From Achromobacter dolens (lineage in GTDB: Bacteria > Pseudomonadota > Gammaproteobacteria > Burkholderiales > Burkholderiaceae_B), in assembly GCF_902859745.1 (NCBI RefSeq), contig NZ_CADIJW010000016.1, positions 1 to 64,000 of the forward strand: 64,000 nt of DNA, read 5' to 3'. The notes under the pieces were generated by a model. That model ran no database searches and had not been told where the DNA came from. It worked only from the letters and a program-made list of their open reading frames with translations. The translations under genes and the position numbers were made by a program. Shown here one piece after another: positions 55,922 to 63,978 of the stretch; positions within the stretch are counted from its first letter, which is position 1; each line of letters begins with the position of its first letter.

Positions 55922-56839
55922 TCAGCCCAGCAGGGCGGCGATGCGTTCGCGCAGCGCCGCGTCCGGTTGCGGACCGAAGCCGGCCCGCGCGTTGTCCACC
56001 ATGTTGGCCGGCTTGGAGGTGGCGGGGATGACGGCGGTCACGGCGGGATGGCCGATGATGAATTTCAGGAACAACTGCGCCCATGAGGTGCAGTCGATTT
56101 CACCGGCCAGGGCCGGCAGCGGCCGGTCCCGGACCTGGCGGAACAGCGCGCCGTCCTGGAACGGGCGGTTGACCAGCACCGCGACGCCATTGGCCTGGCA
56201 GGCCGGCAGCAGGCGCTTTTCGGCGTTGCGCGCGCCCACCGACAGATTGATCTGCAGGAAGTCGGGCTTTTCCTTTTCGACCAGCTCGGTCAGTTCGTCA
56301 TGGGCGGCGTCGGTGTAGTGCGTGATGCCGAGGTAGCGCGTTACGCCCTGCTGCTTGAGTTCGCGCAGCAGCGCCAACTGGTTGCGGGTGTCGATCAGGT
56401 TGTGGACCTGGATCAGGTCGAGCTTCTGCGTCCGCAGCGCGCGTAGCGAGTTCTCGATCTGGCGCCGGGCCGCCTCGTGGCCCTGGGTGCTGATCTTGGT
56501 GGCCAGGAACACCAGCGGACGCCGGTCCGGCTCGCGCGCCAGCAGCGCTCCGGTGACGGCTTCGGCCTGTCCGTAGCTGGGGGCGGTGTCGATCAGCGAG
56601 CCGCGCGCCTCCAGCAAGGCGTCCACGACCTGCGCCAGCGGCGCCATGGCGGCCGCGTCCGAGGGCGACACATTGAAGGTGTCGGCGGTGCCCAGGCCGA
56701 TCACCGGCAGCATGTCGCCGGTGGCCCCGATCGGGCGGGTCAGCATCGGCCGCTGGAGGCTCAGGGCGCTTGCCGTCCACGGCTGGGCCAGCAGCGATGC
56801 GCAGGCGGCGGCCTGCAGGAATCGACGGCGATCAGGCAT
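55922..56839 (-). CDS. Tat-exported aldo/keto reductase
   Basis: 305 residues. Twin-arginine signal MPDRRRFLQAAACASLLAQ, cleavage near SALS. The aldo/keto reductase barrel carries the catalytic tetrad Asp and Tyr (DTAPSYGQAE), Lys (FLATKIS) and His (LIQVHNL), plus VIPATSKPANMVDN at the nucleotide-binding end. Periplasmic location is unusual for a NADPH enzyme; the Tat system would export it with cofactor bound. GGAG 6 nt before this ATG favours it over a start at 56875. Confidence 0.88.
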   Translation of the reverse strand: MPDRRRFLQAAACASLLAQPWTASALSLQRPMLTRPIGATGDMLPVIGLGTADTFNVSPSDAAAMAPLAQVVDALLEARGSLIDTAPSYGQAEAVTGALLAREPDRRPLVFLATKISTQGHEAARRQIENSLRALRTQKLDLIQVHNLIDTRNQLALLRELKQQGVTRYLGITHYTDAAHDELTELVEKEKPDFLQINLSVGARNAEKRLLPACQANGVAVLVNRPFQDGALFRQVRDRPLPALAGEIDCTSWAQLFLKFIIGHPAVTAVIPATSKPANMVDNARAGFGPQPDAALRERIAALLG

Positions 56840-56853
56840 GGCTCGCTCCAATG

Positions 56854-56885
56854 AAAAAGGGCCTGCATGGTTCATGCAGGCCCTT
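56854..56885 (-). terminator. terminator after the Bax inhibitor-1 gene
   Basis: AAGGGCCTGCATG / CATGCAGGCCCTT stem with a 3-nt loop and a T-run on the minus strand, between the BI-1 stop and the aldo/keto reductase start. Confidence 0.88.
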
Positions 56886-56906
56886 GTGACTGTGACAGCC
56901 GCGCGC

Positions 56907-57617
56907 TTACTCGCGGTTGCCGCCGAAGATGCCCAGCAGCATCAGCAGGTTCGAGAAGACGTTGTAGACGTCCAGGTAGATGGCCAGCGTGGCGGACACG
57001 TAGTTGGTCTCGCCGCCGTTCACGACGCGCTGCAGGTCGACCAGCATGAACGCCGAGAAGATCACGATGGCCAGCACCGAGATGGTCAGCATCAGCGCGG
57101 GCAACTGCAGGAAGATGTTGGCCAGGGCCGCCACCAGGATCACGACCGCGCCGATGAACAGGAATTTCTGCAGGCCGGACAGGTCGCGCTTGATGGTGGT
57201 GGCCAGCGTGGCCATCGTGCCGAACACGATCGCGGTGCCGCCGAAGGCCGTCATGACCAGTTGCGAGCCGTTGCTGAAGCCCATCACGAAGCCCAGCAGG
57301 CGCGACAGCATCACGCCCATGAAGAACGTGAAGGCGAGCAGCAGGACCACGCCGAGCGAGTTGTTCTTGTTCTTCTCGATGGCGAACATCATGCCGAAAG
57401 CGCCCACCAGGAACACGATGGCGGACAGGCCCGGGCTGGCGCCCATGACGCGGTTGATGCCGGTGTACAGGCCGACGGCCGCGCCGAGCACGGTCGGAAT
57501 CAGCGAGAGCGCCAGAAGCCAATAGGTGTTGCGCAGGACTTTGTTGCGCACGACCTCGCCCGGCGCGCCGGCGAGGGTGCCGGAACGGTTAAAGGGGGAC
57601 GGACGATATTCGTTCAT
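56907..57617 (-). CDS. Bax inhibitor-1 / YccA family membrane protein
   Basis: 236 residues, seven predicted membrane spans. N-terminal NKVLRNTYWLLALSLIPT and C-terminal ATLAIYLDVYNVFSNLLMLLG are typical of the bacterial BI-1/YccA family. E. coli YccA modulates FtsH proteolysis of membrane proteins under envelope stress; other members are pH-sensitive calcium leak channels. Strong AGGAG ribosome site. A sigma-E-like promoter lies about 45 bp upstream (57661-57688). Confidence 0.92.
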   Translation of the reverse strand: MNEYRPSPFNRSGTLAGAPGEVVRNKVLRNTYWLLALSLIPTVLGAAVGLYTGINRVMGASPGLSAIVFLVGAFGMMFAIEKNKNNSLGVVLLLAFTFFMGVMLSRLLGFVMGFSNGSQLVMTAFGGTAIVFGTMATLATTIKRDLSGLQKFLFIGAVVILVAALANIFLQLPALMLTISVLAIVIFSAFMLVDLQRVVNGGETNYVSATLAIYLDVYNVFSNLLMLLGIFGGNRE

Positions 57618-57660
57618 GGAGGACTCCTGTGTACGGCAGAAATTGATTTGCCTAGAAGGC

Positions 57661-57688
57661 TTAGATGCCAAGGATACCTTACAGTTCC
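57661..57688 (-). promoter_or_regulatory. candidate sigma-E (RpoE) promoter for the BI-1/YccA gene
   Basis: Minus strand: GGAACTG (57688-57682), 16 nt, TCTAA (57665-57661), 43 bp before the start codon. This is close to the GAACTT-N16-TCTGA sigma-E consensus known in E. coli. RpoE itself is encoded at 41614-42213. Confidence 0.5.
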
Positions 57689-57767
57689 CTGAAGAATCCA
57701 GTTTTCAGAAGAATTAGCGCGCAGGGCGGGCAGGCATGACCCTGTTATGGGGATGGTCAAGCCGGTT

Positions 57768-58280
57768 TCAACCGGGCCTGACGTCCTGCATCACCCGCGC
57801 CACGATACGCGGCAGTTCCTCATCCATGCGCGTCTGGATCTGTTCGATGGCGTCGGCCAGGGCCTGGCGCATGACCTGTTCGACTTCCGCCTGCAGGCGG
57901 GCGGCCAGCACCGAGGCCTCTGCCGGTGCGGCGGCCGGGGCGTCGGGCGCGACTGCCGCGGCGAGGGCCGGAAGGGCGGGCGTATCGGCCGCTTCAGCCA
58001 GACGCGGCGCGTCGGCGCCGTCCTGAGCGACATCCGTCAGCAGCGGGAAGGCATCATCATCCCGGGCGAGGTCGGTCAGCAGCGGAAAGGCGTCGTCATT
58101 CGGGGCAACGTCGGTCAGCAGCGGGAAGGCGTCGTCATTCGGGGCAACGTCGGTCAGCAATGGGAAGGCGTCGTCATCCTGGGGCGCGTCGGTCAGCAGC
58201 GGCGCTTCCGGAGGCGACAGCGTGGGTTCGGCCCGCTGGGTCAGGGTGGGGATGCCGGGGTCGGAGGGGCGGTGGGGCAT
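57768..58280 (-). CDS. DUF2486-like protein with tandem 13-residue repeats
   Basis: 170 residues, soluble, acidic. An N-terminal IPTLTQ motif is followed by four near-identical 13-residue repeats (DDAFPLLTDVAPN type), an Ala-rich linker, and a C-terminal amphipathic helix (AARLQAEVEQVMRQALADAI...). The short 'I-P-L/V-L-T-D/E' motifs recall DUF2486 proteins, which sit beside holC in related genera. Function unknown; the repeats look like multivalent linear binding motifs. Third gene of the pepA-holC operon (60-bp gap). Confidence 0.75.
   Translation of the reverse strand: MPHRPSDPGIPTLTQRAEPTLSPPEAPLLTDAPQDDDAFPLLTDVAPNDDAFPLLTDVAPNDDAFPLLTDLARDDDAFPLLTDVAQDGADAPRLAEAADTPALPALAAAVAPDAPAAAPAEASVLAARLQAEVEQVMRQALADAIEQIQTRMDEELPRIVARVMQDVRPG
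58033..58195 (-). repeat. 39-bp tandem repeat, about four copies, inside the DUF2486-like gene
   Basis: Four direct copies of a 39-bp unit encode DDAFPLLTD plus a variable four-residue spacer (VAPN, VAPN, LARD, VAQD). High DNA identity between copies suggests recent slippage or recombination and likely copy-number variation between strains. Confidence 0.8.
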
Positions 58281-58340
58281 GGGGGCTCCCGAGGGTCGAG
58301 ATGGCGCCGCCGGGGGCGGCGCGGGAGGCGGGGAGGGCGG

Positions 58341-58796
58341 TCAGGCGCCCTGCTGTCGTTGGCTCAGGTCGTGGCTTTGCGGCGTGTGGCCGGCGCCCTG
58401 ATAGACGCGCCAGCGCTGGCGCGCGGCCTGCTTGTCGTCGGGATCGTCCGAGACGATCTCGAGCAGCCGCTCGAAGGTCTCGAAGCCCGGCGGGCAGTCG
58501 TCGTCGAGATTGAGCAGCCAGGGCGAAGGGCCGTCGCCGGCGGCCTGCGCCGCCTGCTGCGGATCGCCGGCGGTCAGGACGACGGGCGTCTCGGCCGCCA
58601 GCGGATCGTTGGCCAGGACGTGCGGCACGAACGAGGTGTCATCGAAGGCCCACAGCATGCGGTCGAACTGGGCCAGGCGCGAGCCCTCGCGGCAATACAC
58701 CACCAGCCGCTGGCCCGCCAGGTAGCGCTTGCGCACCACCTGGCAGGCCATGCGCAGGCGGTCGGGCGCGCCAAAGGCGAAATCGATGCGCGTCAT
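58341..58796 (-). CDS. holC: DNA polymerase III chi subunit
   Basis: 151 residues. MTRIDFAFGAPDRLRMACQVVRKRYLAGQRLVVYC and the FDRMLWAFDDTSFVPH / PVVLT blocks match HolC. Links the clamp loader to single-strand-binding protein at the fork. Lies 22 bp after pepA, the same order as E. coli (pepA-holC); valS, next in E. coli, is replaced by the repeat protein gene. Confidence 0.95.
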   Translation of the reverse strand: MTRIDFAFGAPDRLRMACQVVRKRYLAGQRLVVYCREGSRLAQFDRMLWAFDDTSFVPHVLANDPLAAETPVVLTAGDPQQAAQAAGDGPSPWLLNLDDDCPPGFETFERLLEIVSDDPDDKQAARQRWRVYQGAGHTPQSHDLSQRQQGA

Positions 58797-58818
58797 GCCG
58801 GGATCCGCGGGCTGCCGC

Positions 58819-60324
58819 TCAAGCCTGGTCCAGCAGGAATTGCATCAGCAGCGGCACGGGTCGGCCGGTGGCGCCCTTGTCCTTGCCGCTCTTCCAGGCG
58901 GTGCCGGCGATGTCCAGATGCGCCCAGCGATACGACTTGGTGAAGCGCGACAGGAAGCAGGCGGCCGTGACGGCGCCGGCGGGGGGGCCGCCGATGTTGG
59001 CCAGGTCGGCGAAGTTGGACTTGAGCTGGTCCTGGTAGGCGTCGTCCATCGGCATGCGCCAGGCGGTGTCCAGGGCCTGGCGGCCGGCGGACGAGAGGGC
59101 CTCGGCCAGCGCGTCGTCCTTGGTGAACAGGCCGGTATTGACATGGCCCAGGGCCACGACGCAGGCGCCGGTCAGGGTGGCGATGTCGATGACGGCGGAC
59201 GGCTTGAAGCGCTCGGCGTAGGTCAGCGCGTCGCACAGCACCAGGCGGCCTTCGGCGTCGGTGTTGAGGATCTCGATGGTCAGGCCGGCCATGCTGGTGA
59301 CCACGTCGCCCGGCTTGTTCGCCTTGCCGCTGGGCAGGTTTTCGCAGGCCGGGATCAGGCCGATCACGTCCAGCGGCAGTTCCAGTTCGGCCAGTGCGCG
59401 GAACGAACCGAGCACGCTGGCCGCGCCGCACATGTCGTACTTCATTTCGTCCATGGTGGCCGCGGGCTTGAGCGAGATGCCGCCGGCGTCGAAGGTGATG
59501 CCCTTGCCGACCAGCACGATGGGGCCTTCGGACGCCTTGGCGCTCTTCTTGGCGGGCTTGCCGGCATGGCGCAGGACGATGAAGCGCAGCGCTTCCTCGG
59601 AGCCGCGCGCCACCGACAGGAACGAGCCCATGCCGAGCGCTTCGACCTGCTTGCGGTCCATGACCTCGACCTTGAGCGACTTGAATTCGCGCGCCAGGCG
59701 CTTGGCGGTGTCGCCCAGGTAGGTGGGGGTGCAGATATTGCCCGGCAGGTTGCCCAGGGTGCGGGTCAGTTCCATGCCGTTGGCGATGGCGGCGCCTTCG
59801 CGCAGGCCCTTCTGGACCTGGGCGGCGTCGGCGCGCTCGACGATCTGCACGATCTTCTTGAGCTTGGGACGGGCGTCGCGGTCGGGCTTGCCGAAGCTGG
59901 CGTCGTAGTGATAGGTGGCGCTGCCGGCGGCGATGGCGGCGCTGCGGGCGCGGGCAACCAGGGGCACGTCGGCGATCGGGTTGGCGGCCAGGGTGGACAC
60001 GCCTTCGGTCAGTTGGGCCGCGACGCAGGCGGCGGCGAAGGCCTGTTCGGCCGAGGCGTGGGCGCGAGCCGAGTATTCGTCCTGCTTGCCCAGGCCGACC
60101 AGGACCACGCGCTGGGCCGACACGCCCGGCAGGGAACGCAGCACCAGGGTCGAGCCGGCGCGGCCGCGGAACTCGTTCTTGGCGACGGCGCGCACGGCGC
60201 CGTTGGAGGCGCGGTCGATCAGGTCGGCGGCGGGGCTCAACACGCCGTCGGCGAAGACCCCGACCGCCAGCGCGGCGGTCTTGATCTGGTGCAGGGAAGC
60301 AGTGGTCTGTGTGCTAAATTCCAT
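58819..60324 (-). CDS. pepA: leucyl aminopeptidase (cytosol aminopeptidase)
   Basis: 501 residues, M17 family. Metal ligands in VGKGITFDAGGISLKP and NTDAEGRLVLCDAL (signature). Hexameric di-metal exopeptidase for peptide turnover; in E. coli PepA also binds DNA in carAB control and Xer recombination. Divergent from lptF with only 55 bp between start codons. Confidence 0.97.
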   Translation of the reverse strand: MEFSTQTTASLHQIKTAALAVGVFADGVLSPAADLIDRASNGAVRAVAKNEFRGRAGSTLVLRSLPGVSAQRVVLVGLGKQDEYSARAHASAEQAFAAACVAAQLTEGVSTLAANPIADVPLVARARSAAIAAGSATYHYDASFGKPDRDARPKLKKIVQIVERADAAQVQKGLREGAAIANGMELTRTLGNLPGNICTPTYLGDTAKRLAREFKSLKVEVMDRKQVEALGMGSFLSVARGSEEALRFIVLRHAGKPAKKSAKASEGPIVLVGKGITFDAGGISLKPAATMDEMKYDMCGAASVLGSFRALAELELPLDVIGLIPACENLPSGKANKPGDVVTSMAGLTIEILNTDAEGRLVLCDALTYAERFKPSAVIDIATLTGACVVALGHVNTGLFTKDDALAEALSSAGRQALDTAWRMPMDDAYQDQLKSNFADLANIGGPPAGAVTAACFLSRFTKSYRWAHLDIAGTAWKSGKDKGATGRPVPLLMQFLLDQA

Positions 60325-60379
60325 GAGGGTTTCCCGTGTGCGTCTGTATGATGCGGTCGATTATCCCGCATATTCTCCC

Positions 60380-61480
60380 ATGTCTCTATTCAAACGCTCT
60401 GTCGTCAGCGAGATCACCAGTCACGCTGGCGTTGTCTTTTCCACGTTGCTCATCGTATGGCTCAGCGTGCTGCTGGTGCGCCTGCTCGGCGAGGCGGCGG
60501 GCGGCAACATCGGGGCGGACGTCGTGCTCGTGCTGGCCGCGCTGTCCACCATCACGGCGCTGCCTACCATCCTGGCAGTCTCGGTCTTCATCGCGGTGCT
60601 GACCACCGTCACGCGTAATTATCGGGAATCCGAGATGGTGGTCTGGTTCGCCAGCGGCCTGTCGCTGGCGGACTGGCTCAAGCCGGTGCTGCGCGTCGCC
60701 ATTCCCGTGGCCATCGCGGTGGCCGGCCTGACGCTGGTGGCCGCGCCCTGGGCGTATCGCCAGATCGGCGAATACCACGAGCGCTTTGAACAACGCTCCG
60801 ACCTGTCCAAGGTCACGGCGGGCCAGTTCGCGGAATCGGCAGGCGGCAACCGTGTGTTCTTCGCCGAGGATCCGGCCAAGCCGACAGACGAACTGGGCAA
60901 TGTGTTCGCGCGCGAAACCGGACCGGAATGGCTCAGCGTGCTGACCGCCAGCAGCGCCCACAGCGAAACGCTGCCCAATGGCGACCGCTTCCTGGTGCTG
61001 GGCGAGGGGCATCGCTACGACCTGAAGCCGGGCACGCCCGAGATCCGACTGGTGCACTTCGAGAAATACGGATTGCGCCTGGAAAGCAAGGGCGGCGATG
61101 ACCCCGTCGCTTCCGCGCGCGCCGCCGCCGAACGCTCGGCCAAGGCTCGCACCACGCCGCAACTGATGGCCGACAACACCACCAGCAGTTGGTCGCAGGT
61201 GATGTGGCGCATCTCGCTGCCGCTGGCCGCGCTGAACCTGGCGTTGCTGGCAATCCCGCTGGGCGCCGTGAACCCGCGACTGGGCCGCTCCGGCGACCTG
61301 CTGATTGCCGGCCTGGTGGGGCTGCTGTATATGAACTTGATCAACCTGTCGCGTGCCTGGATTTCCAACGGCAAGCTCAGTTTCGGCGTGGGCACCGTGG
61401 CGATCCACCTGGTGGTGGCCGCGTTTACGGCGTTCCTGCTGATGCGCCGGTTGCGCGTCAAGGCGCCCAGGAACAGCTAG
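60380..61480 (+). CDS. lptF: LPS export ABC transporter permease LptF
   Basis: 366 residues. YjgP/YjgQ family: MSLFKRSVVSEITSHAGVVFSTLLIVWLS start, three N-terminal membrane spans, a large periplasmic jellyroll domain (about residues 130-265), and three C-terminal spans (ISLPLAALNLALLAIPLGAVNPR). With LptG and LptB2 it extracts LPS from the inner membrane. Divergent from pepA as in E. coli, but no lptG follows. Confidence 0.93.
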   Translation: MSLFKRSVVSEITSHAGVVFSTLLIVWLSVLLVRLLGEAAGGNIGADVVLVLAALSTITALPTILAVSVFIAVLTTVTRNYRESEMVVWFASGLSLADWLKPVLRVAIPVAIAVAGLTLVAAPWAYRQIGEYHERFEQRSDLSKVTAGQFAESAGGNRVFFAEDPAKPTDELGNVFARETGPEWLSVLTASSAHSETLPNGDRFLVLGEGHRYDLKPGTPEIRLVHFEKYGLRLESKGGDDPVASARAAAERSAKARTTPQLMADNTTSSWSQVMWRISLPLAALNLALLAIPLGAVNPRLGRSGDLLIAGLVGLLYMNLINLSRAWISNGKLSFGVGTVAIHLVVAAFTAFLLMRRLRVKAPRNS

Positions 61481-61572
61481 CGGTCCCACCCGCGGCCCGA
61501 TCCATTGGCGGGGGGATAGGCAAGGCGGGCCGCCGACCGCGGGGGCCCGTGATCGCGCCGCCGCTGCCGCCT

Positions 61573-62493
61573 TCAGGGCAGGTATTTCATCGTCCCGCGC
61601 TTGCCGGCCAGCAGGTCGGCATTGCGCAGCACCGACTTGCGGATGAATTCCCACAGCACCGTGACGCGCTTGAGCTTGCGCAGGTCCTCGTGGCAATACA
61701 TCCAGAACGAGCGCGTGATCTCCACCTCCTTTTCCAGCACCGGCTTGAGCCGCGGATCCTGCGCCGCGATGAAGCAGGGCAGGATGGCCAGCGACTGGCC
61801 TTGCAGCGCCGCGTGGTACTGCGCCACCACGCTGGTGCTGCGCAACACCACCCGGCTGGCTGGCAGCAGGTCTTCCAGGTAGCGCAGGCGCTCGCTGAAC
61901 AGCAGTTCGTCGACATAGCCGATGAAGCTGTGGCCGGCCAGGTCGGCGCGGCCGCGGATCGGCGGATGGCGCGCCAGGTATTCGGGCGTGCCATACAGGC
62001 GCAGCGTGTAGTCGCACAGCTTGCTGCATACATAGGGGCCGCGCTGGGGGCGCTCAATGGTGATGGCCAAGTCGGCCTCGCGCTTGGACAGGCTGACGAA
62101 GCGCGGCACCGGCAGGATGTCCAGCGTGATGTGCGGATAACGCCGCTGGAAATCGGCCGCCAGCGGCGTCAAGACGTAGCTGCCGAAGCCCTCGGTGGCG
62201 CCGATCCGCAGGTGGCCGGACAGCGCCTGGCCGATCCCCGACAGCGTCTCGCGGGCGCTGTGCACCGTGCTTTCCATTTGCTCCGCGTGCACGAACAGGC
62301 GCTGGCCGTCCTCGGTCAACACGAAGCCGGCGCTGCGCGATTTCTCGAACAGCAGCGTGTCCAATTCGGCTTCCAGGGCGCGGATGCGCCGTGACACGGT
62401 GGTGTGCTCGACCCCGAGCTTGCGCGCCGCGGCGCTGACGCGCTGCGTCCGCGCGACCTCCAGGAAGTACCGCAGGCTGTCCCAATCCAGCAC
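61573..62493 (-). CDS. LysR-family transcriptional regulator
   Basis: 306 residues, GTG start at 62493 with AGGGG about 8 nt upstream. Winged helix-turn-helix at residues 5-60 (FLEVARTQRVSAAARKLGVEHTTVSRRIRALE), effector domain from about 90. Divergent from the ABC binding-protein gene, the standard layout for a LysR regulator and its target, with a patterned operator between them (62514-62541). Confidence 0.93.
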   Translation of the reverse strand: MLDWDSLRYFLEVARTQRVSAAARKLGVEHTTVSRRIRALEAELDTLLFEKSRSAGFVLTEDGQRLFVHAEQMESTVHSARETLSGIGQALSGHLRIGATEGFGSYVLTPLAADFQRRYPHITLDILPVPRFVSLSKREADLAITIERPQRGPYVCSKLCDYTLRLYGTPEYLARHPPIRGRADLAGHSFIGYVDELLFSERLRYLEDLLPASRVVLRSTSVVAQYHAALQGQSLAILPCFIAAQDPRLKPVLEKEVEITRSFWMYCHEDLRKLKRVTVLWEFIRKSVLRNADLLAGKRGTMKYLP

Positions 62494-62513
62494 GTTATCC
62501 GCCCCTGATAAGG

Positions 62514-62541
62514 TTGTGCATTGATGCACAAGGAATGTGCA
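62514..62541. promoter_or_regulatory. LysR-type operator: three alternating TGTGCA half-sites
   Basis: TTGTGCA-TTGA-TGCACAA (62514-62531) is a perfect palindrome fitting the LysR T-N11-A pattern. A third half-site TGTGCA at 62536-62541 forms a second inverted pair with the middle one. Centres are 10 and 11 bp apart, i.e. on one face of the helix. It lies in the divergent gap, 21 bp from the regulator start. Confidence 0.65.
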
Positions 62542-62663
62542 TTTCTGGTGTTGCTTGTTGATTTTCACACATCTACACTGGGTCGGCAGCCCTGGGGGAA
62601 TGCTCCGGGAGCCGCACGCCGCGAAGACGGCGCCATAACGCATAAAACTCAGGAGACAAATCC

Positions 62664-63881
62664 ATGGAATTGCACGCACGCGGGCTGGCCGCAGGCTTGT
62701 GTCTGGGCGCAGCGCTGTTGGGGCAGGCGCACGCGGCGGATAAACCGCCGGTGAAGATCGGCATCCTGACCGATATGTCGGGCACCTACGCCGGCATGGG
62801 CGGGCCCGGTTCGGTGGCGGCGGCGCAATTGGCCATCGACGATTGCCTGGCCGCGGAATGCAAGGGCATGAAGATCGAGCTGGTGTCGGCCGACAACCAG
62901 AACAAGGCCGACGTGGGGGCGGCCAAGGCGCGCGAATGGTTCGACCGCGACGGCGTCACCGCCATCGCCGATCTGACCAATTCGGCCGTGGCGCTGGCGG
63001 TGCAGGGCATCGCGCGCGAAAAGAACAAGGTCGTGATGTTTTCCGGCCCGGCCACCACGGCGCTGACCAACAAGGAATGCTCGCCGGTCGGATTCCACTG
63101 GATGTTCGACACCTATTCGCAATCCGCCGGCGGCGCCAAGGCCACGGTCAGGGCGGGCGGCAAGTCCTGGTACTTCATCACCGTCGACTACGCCTTCGGC
63201 CATTCGCTCGAGGCCGACACGGCCAAGGCGGTCAAGGCGCTGGGCGGCACCGTTGCCGGCAGCGTGCGCCATCCGCTGAACGCGCCGGACTTCGCCTCCT
63301 ACCTGCTGCAGGCGCAAAGCTCCAAGGCGCAGGTGGTGGCGCTGGCCAATGGCGGCCAGGACACCGTCAACGCCGTCAAGCAGGCGCGCGAGTTTGGCAT
63401 CGTGGCCGGCGGCCAGCGCCTGGTGTCGCTGCTGATCTTCCTGTCCGACCTGCGCGCGCTGGGGCTGGAAAGCGCCCAGGGCCTGTCGTACGTGGACGGC
63501 TTCTACTGGGATTACGACGACGCCACGCGCCAGTGGTCGACCCGCTTCGAGAAGGCCTTCCGCGGCCTGAAACCGACCATGACGCAGGCCGGCGTGTATT
63601 CCAGCGTGCTGCACTACCTGCGTTCGGTGGCGGCCTCGGGCAGCACCGACGGCAAGGTGGTGGCCGACAAGATGCGCGCGTTGCCGATCAAGGATCCGAT
63701 CATGCGCAACGCTTCGATCCGGCCCGACGGCCGCGTGATCCACGACATGTACCTGTACGAAGTGAAGAAACCGTCCGAGTCCAAGGGCGGCTGGGACTAT
63801 TCCAAGCTGGTGGCCACCATCCCGGCGGCCGAGGCCTTCCAGCCGCTGGCCGATTCGGCCTGCCCGCTGGTGCAAAAGTAA
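62664..63881 (+). CDS. branched-chain amino acid-type ABC substrate-binding protein
   Basis: 405 residues. Signal peptide (LAAGLCLGAALLGQAHA-AD), then a Peripla_BP_6 domain starting VKIGILTDMSGTYAG. Clearly paralogous to LivK at 5588-6802 (shared NKADVGAAKAREWFD, SSKAQ and C-terminal KGGWDYSKLVATIP). No permease or ATPase lies next to it inside the window. Divergent from a LysR regulator, so ligand-responsive expression is likely. Possibly a receptor for an aromatic or amide compound catabolised by the genes beyond the right edge (inference). Confidence 0.92.
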   Translation: MELHARGLAAGLCLGAALLGQAHAADKPPVKIGILTDMSGTYAGMGGPGSVAAAQLAIDDCLAAECKGMKIELVSADNQNKADVGAAKAREWFDRDGVTAIADLTNSAVALAVQGIAREKNKVVMFSGPATTALTNKECSPVGFHWMFDTYSQSAGGAKATVRAGGKSWYFITVDYAFGHSLEADTAKAVKALGGTVAGSVRHPLNAPDFASYLLQAQSSKAQVVALANGGQDTVNAVKQAREFGIVAGGQRLVSLLIFLSDLRALGLESAQGLSYVDGFYWDYDDATRQWSTRFEKAFRGLKPTMTQAGVYSSVLHYLRSVAASGSTDGKVVADKMRALPIKDPIMRNASIRPDGRVIHDMYLYEVKKPSESKGGWDYSKLVATIPAAEAFQPLADSACPLVQK

Positions 63882-63978
63882 GGCGTGGCGCGCCGTCCGG
63901 GCTCGCCCGGCGGCGCGCGCGCGAGATCCAAGAACGCGGATTCCATCCGCATCGACAATGCAGTGTGAGGAGCATCAA

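Noticed and set aside
58033-58195. CRISPR-like short repeats
   Set aside because: Repeats are contiguous, in frame and coding, without unique spacers; a protein tandem repeat explains them.
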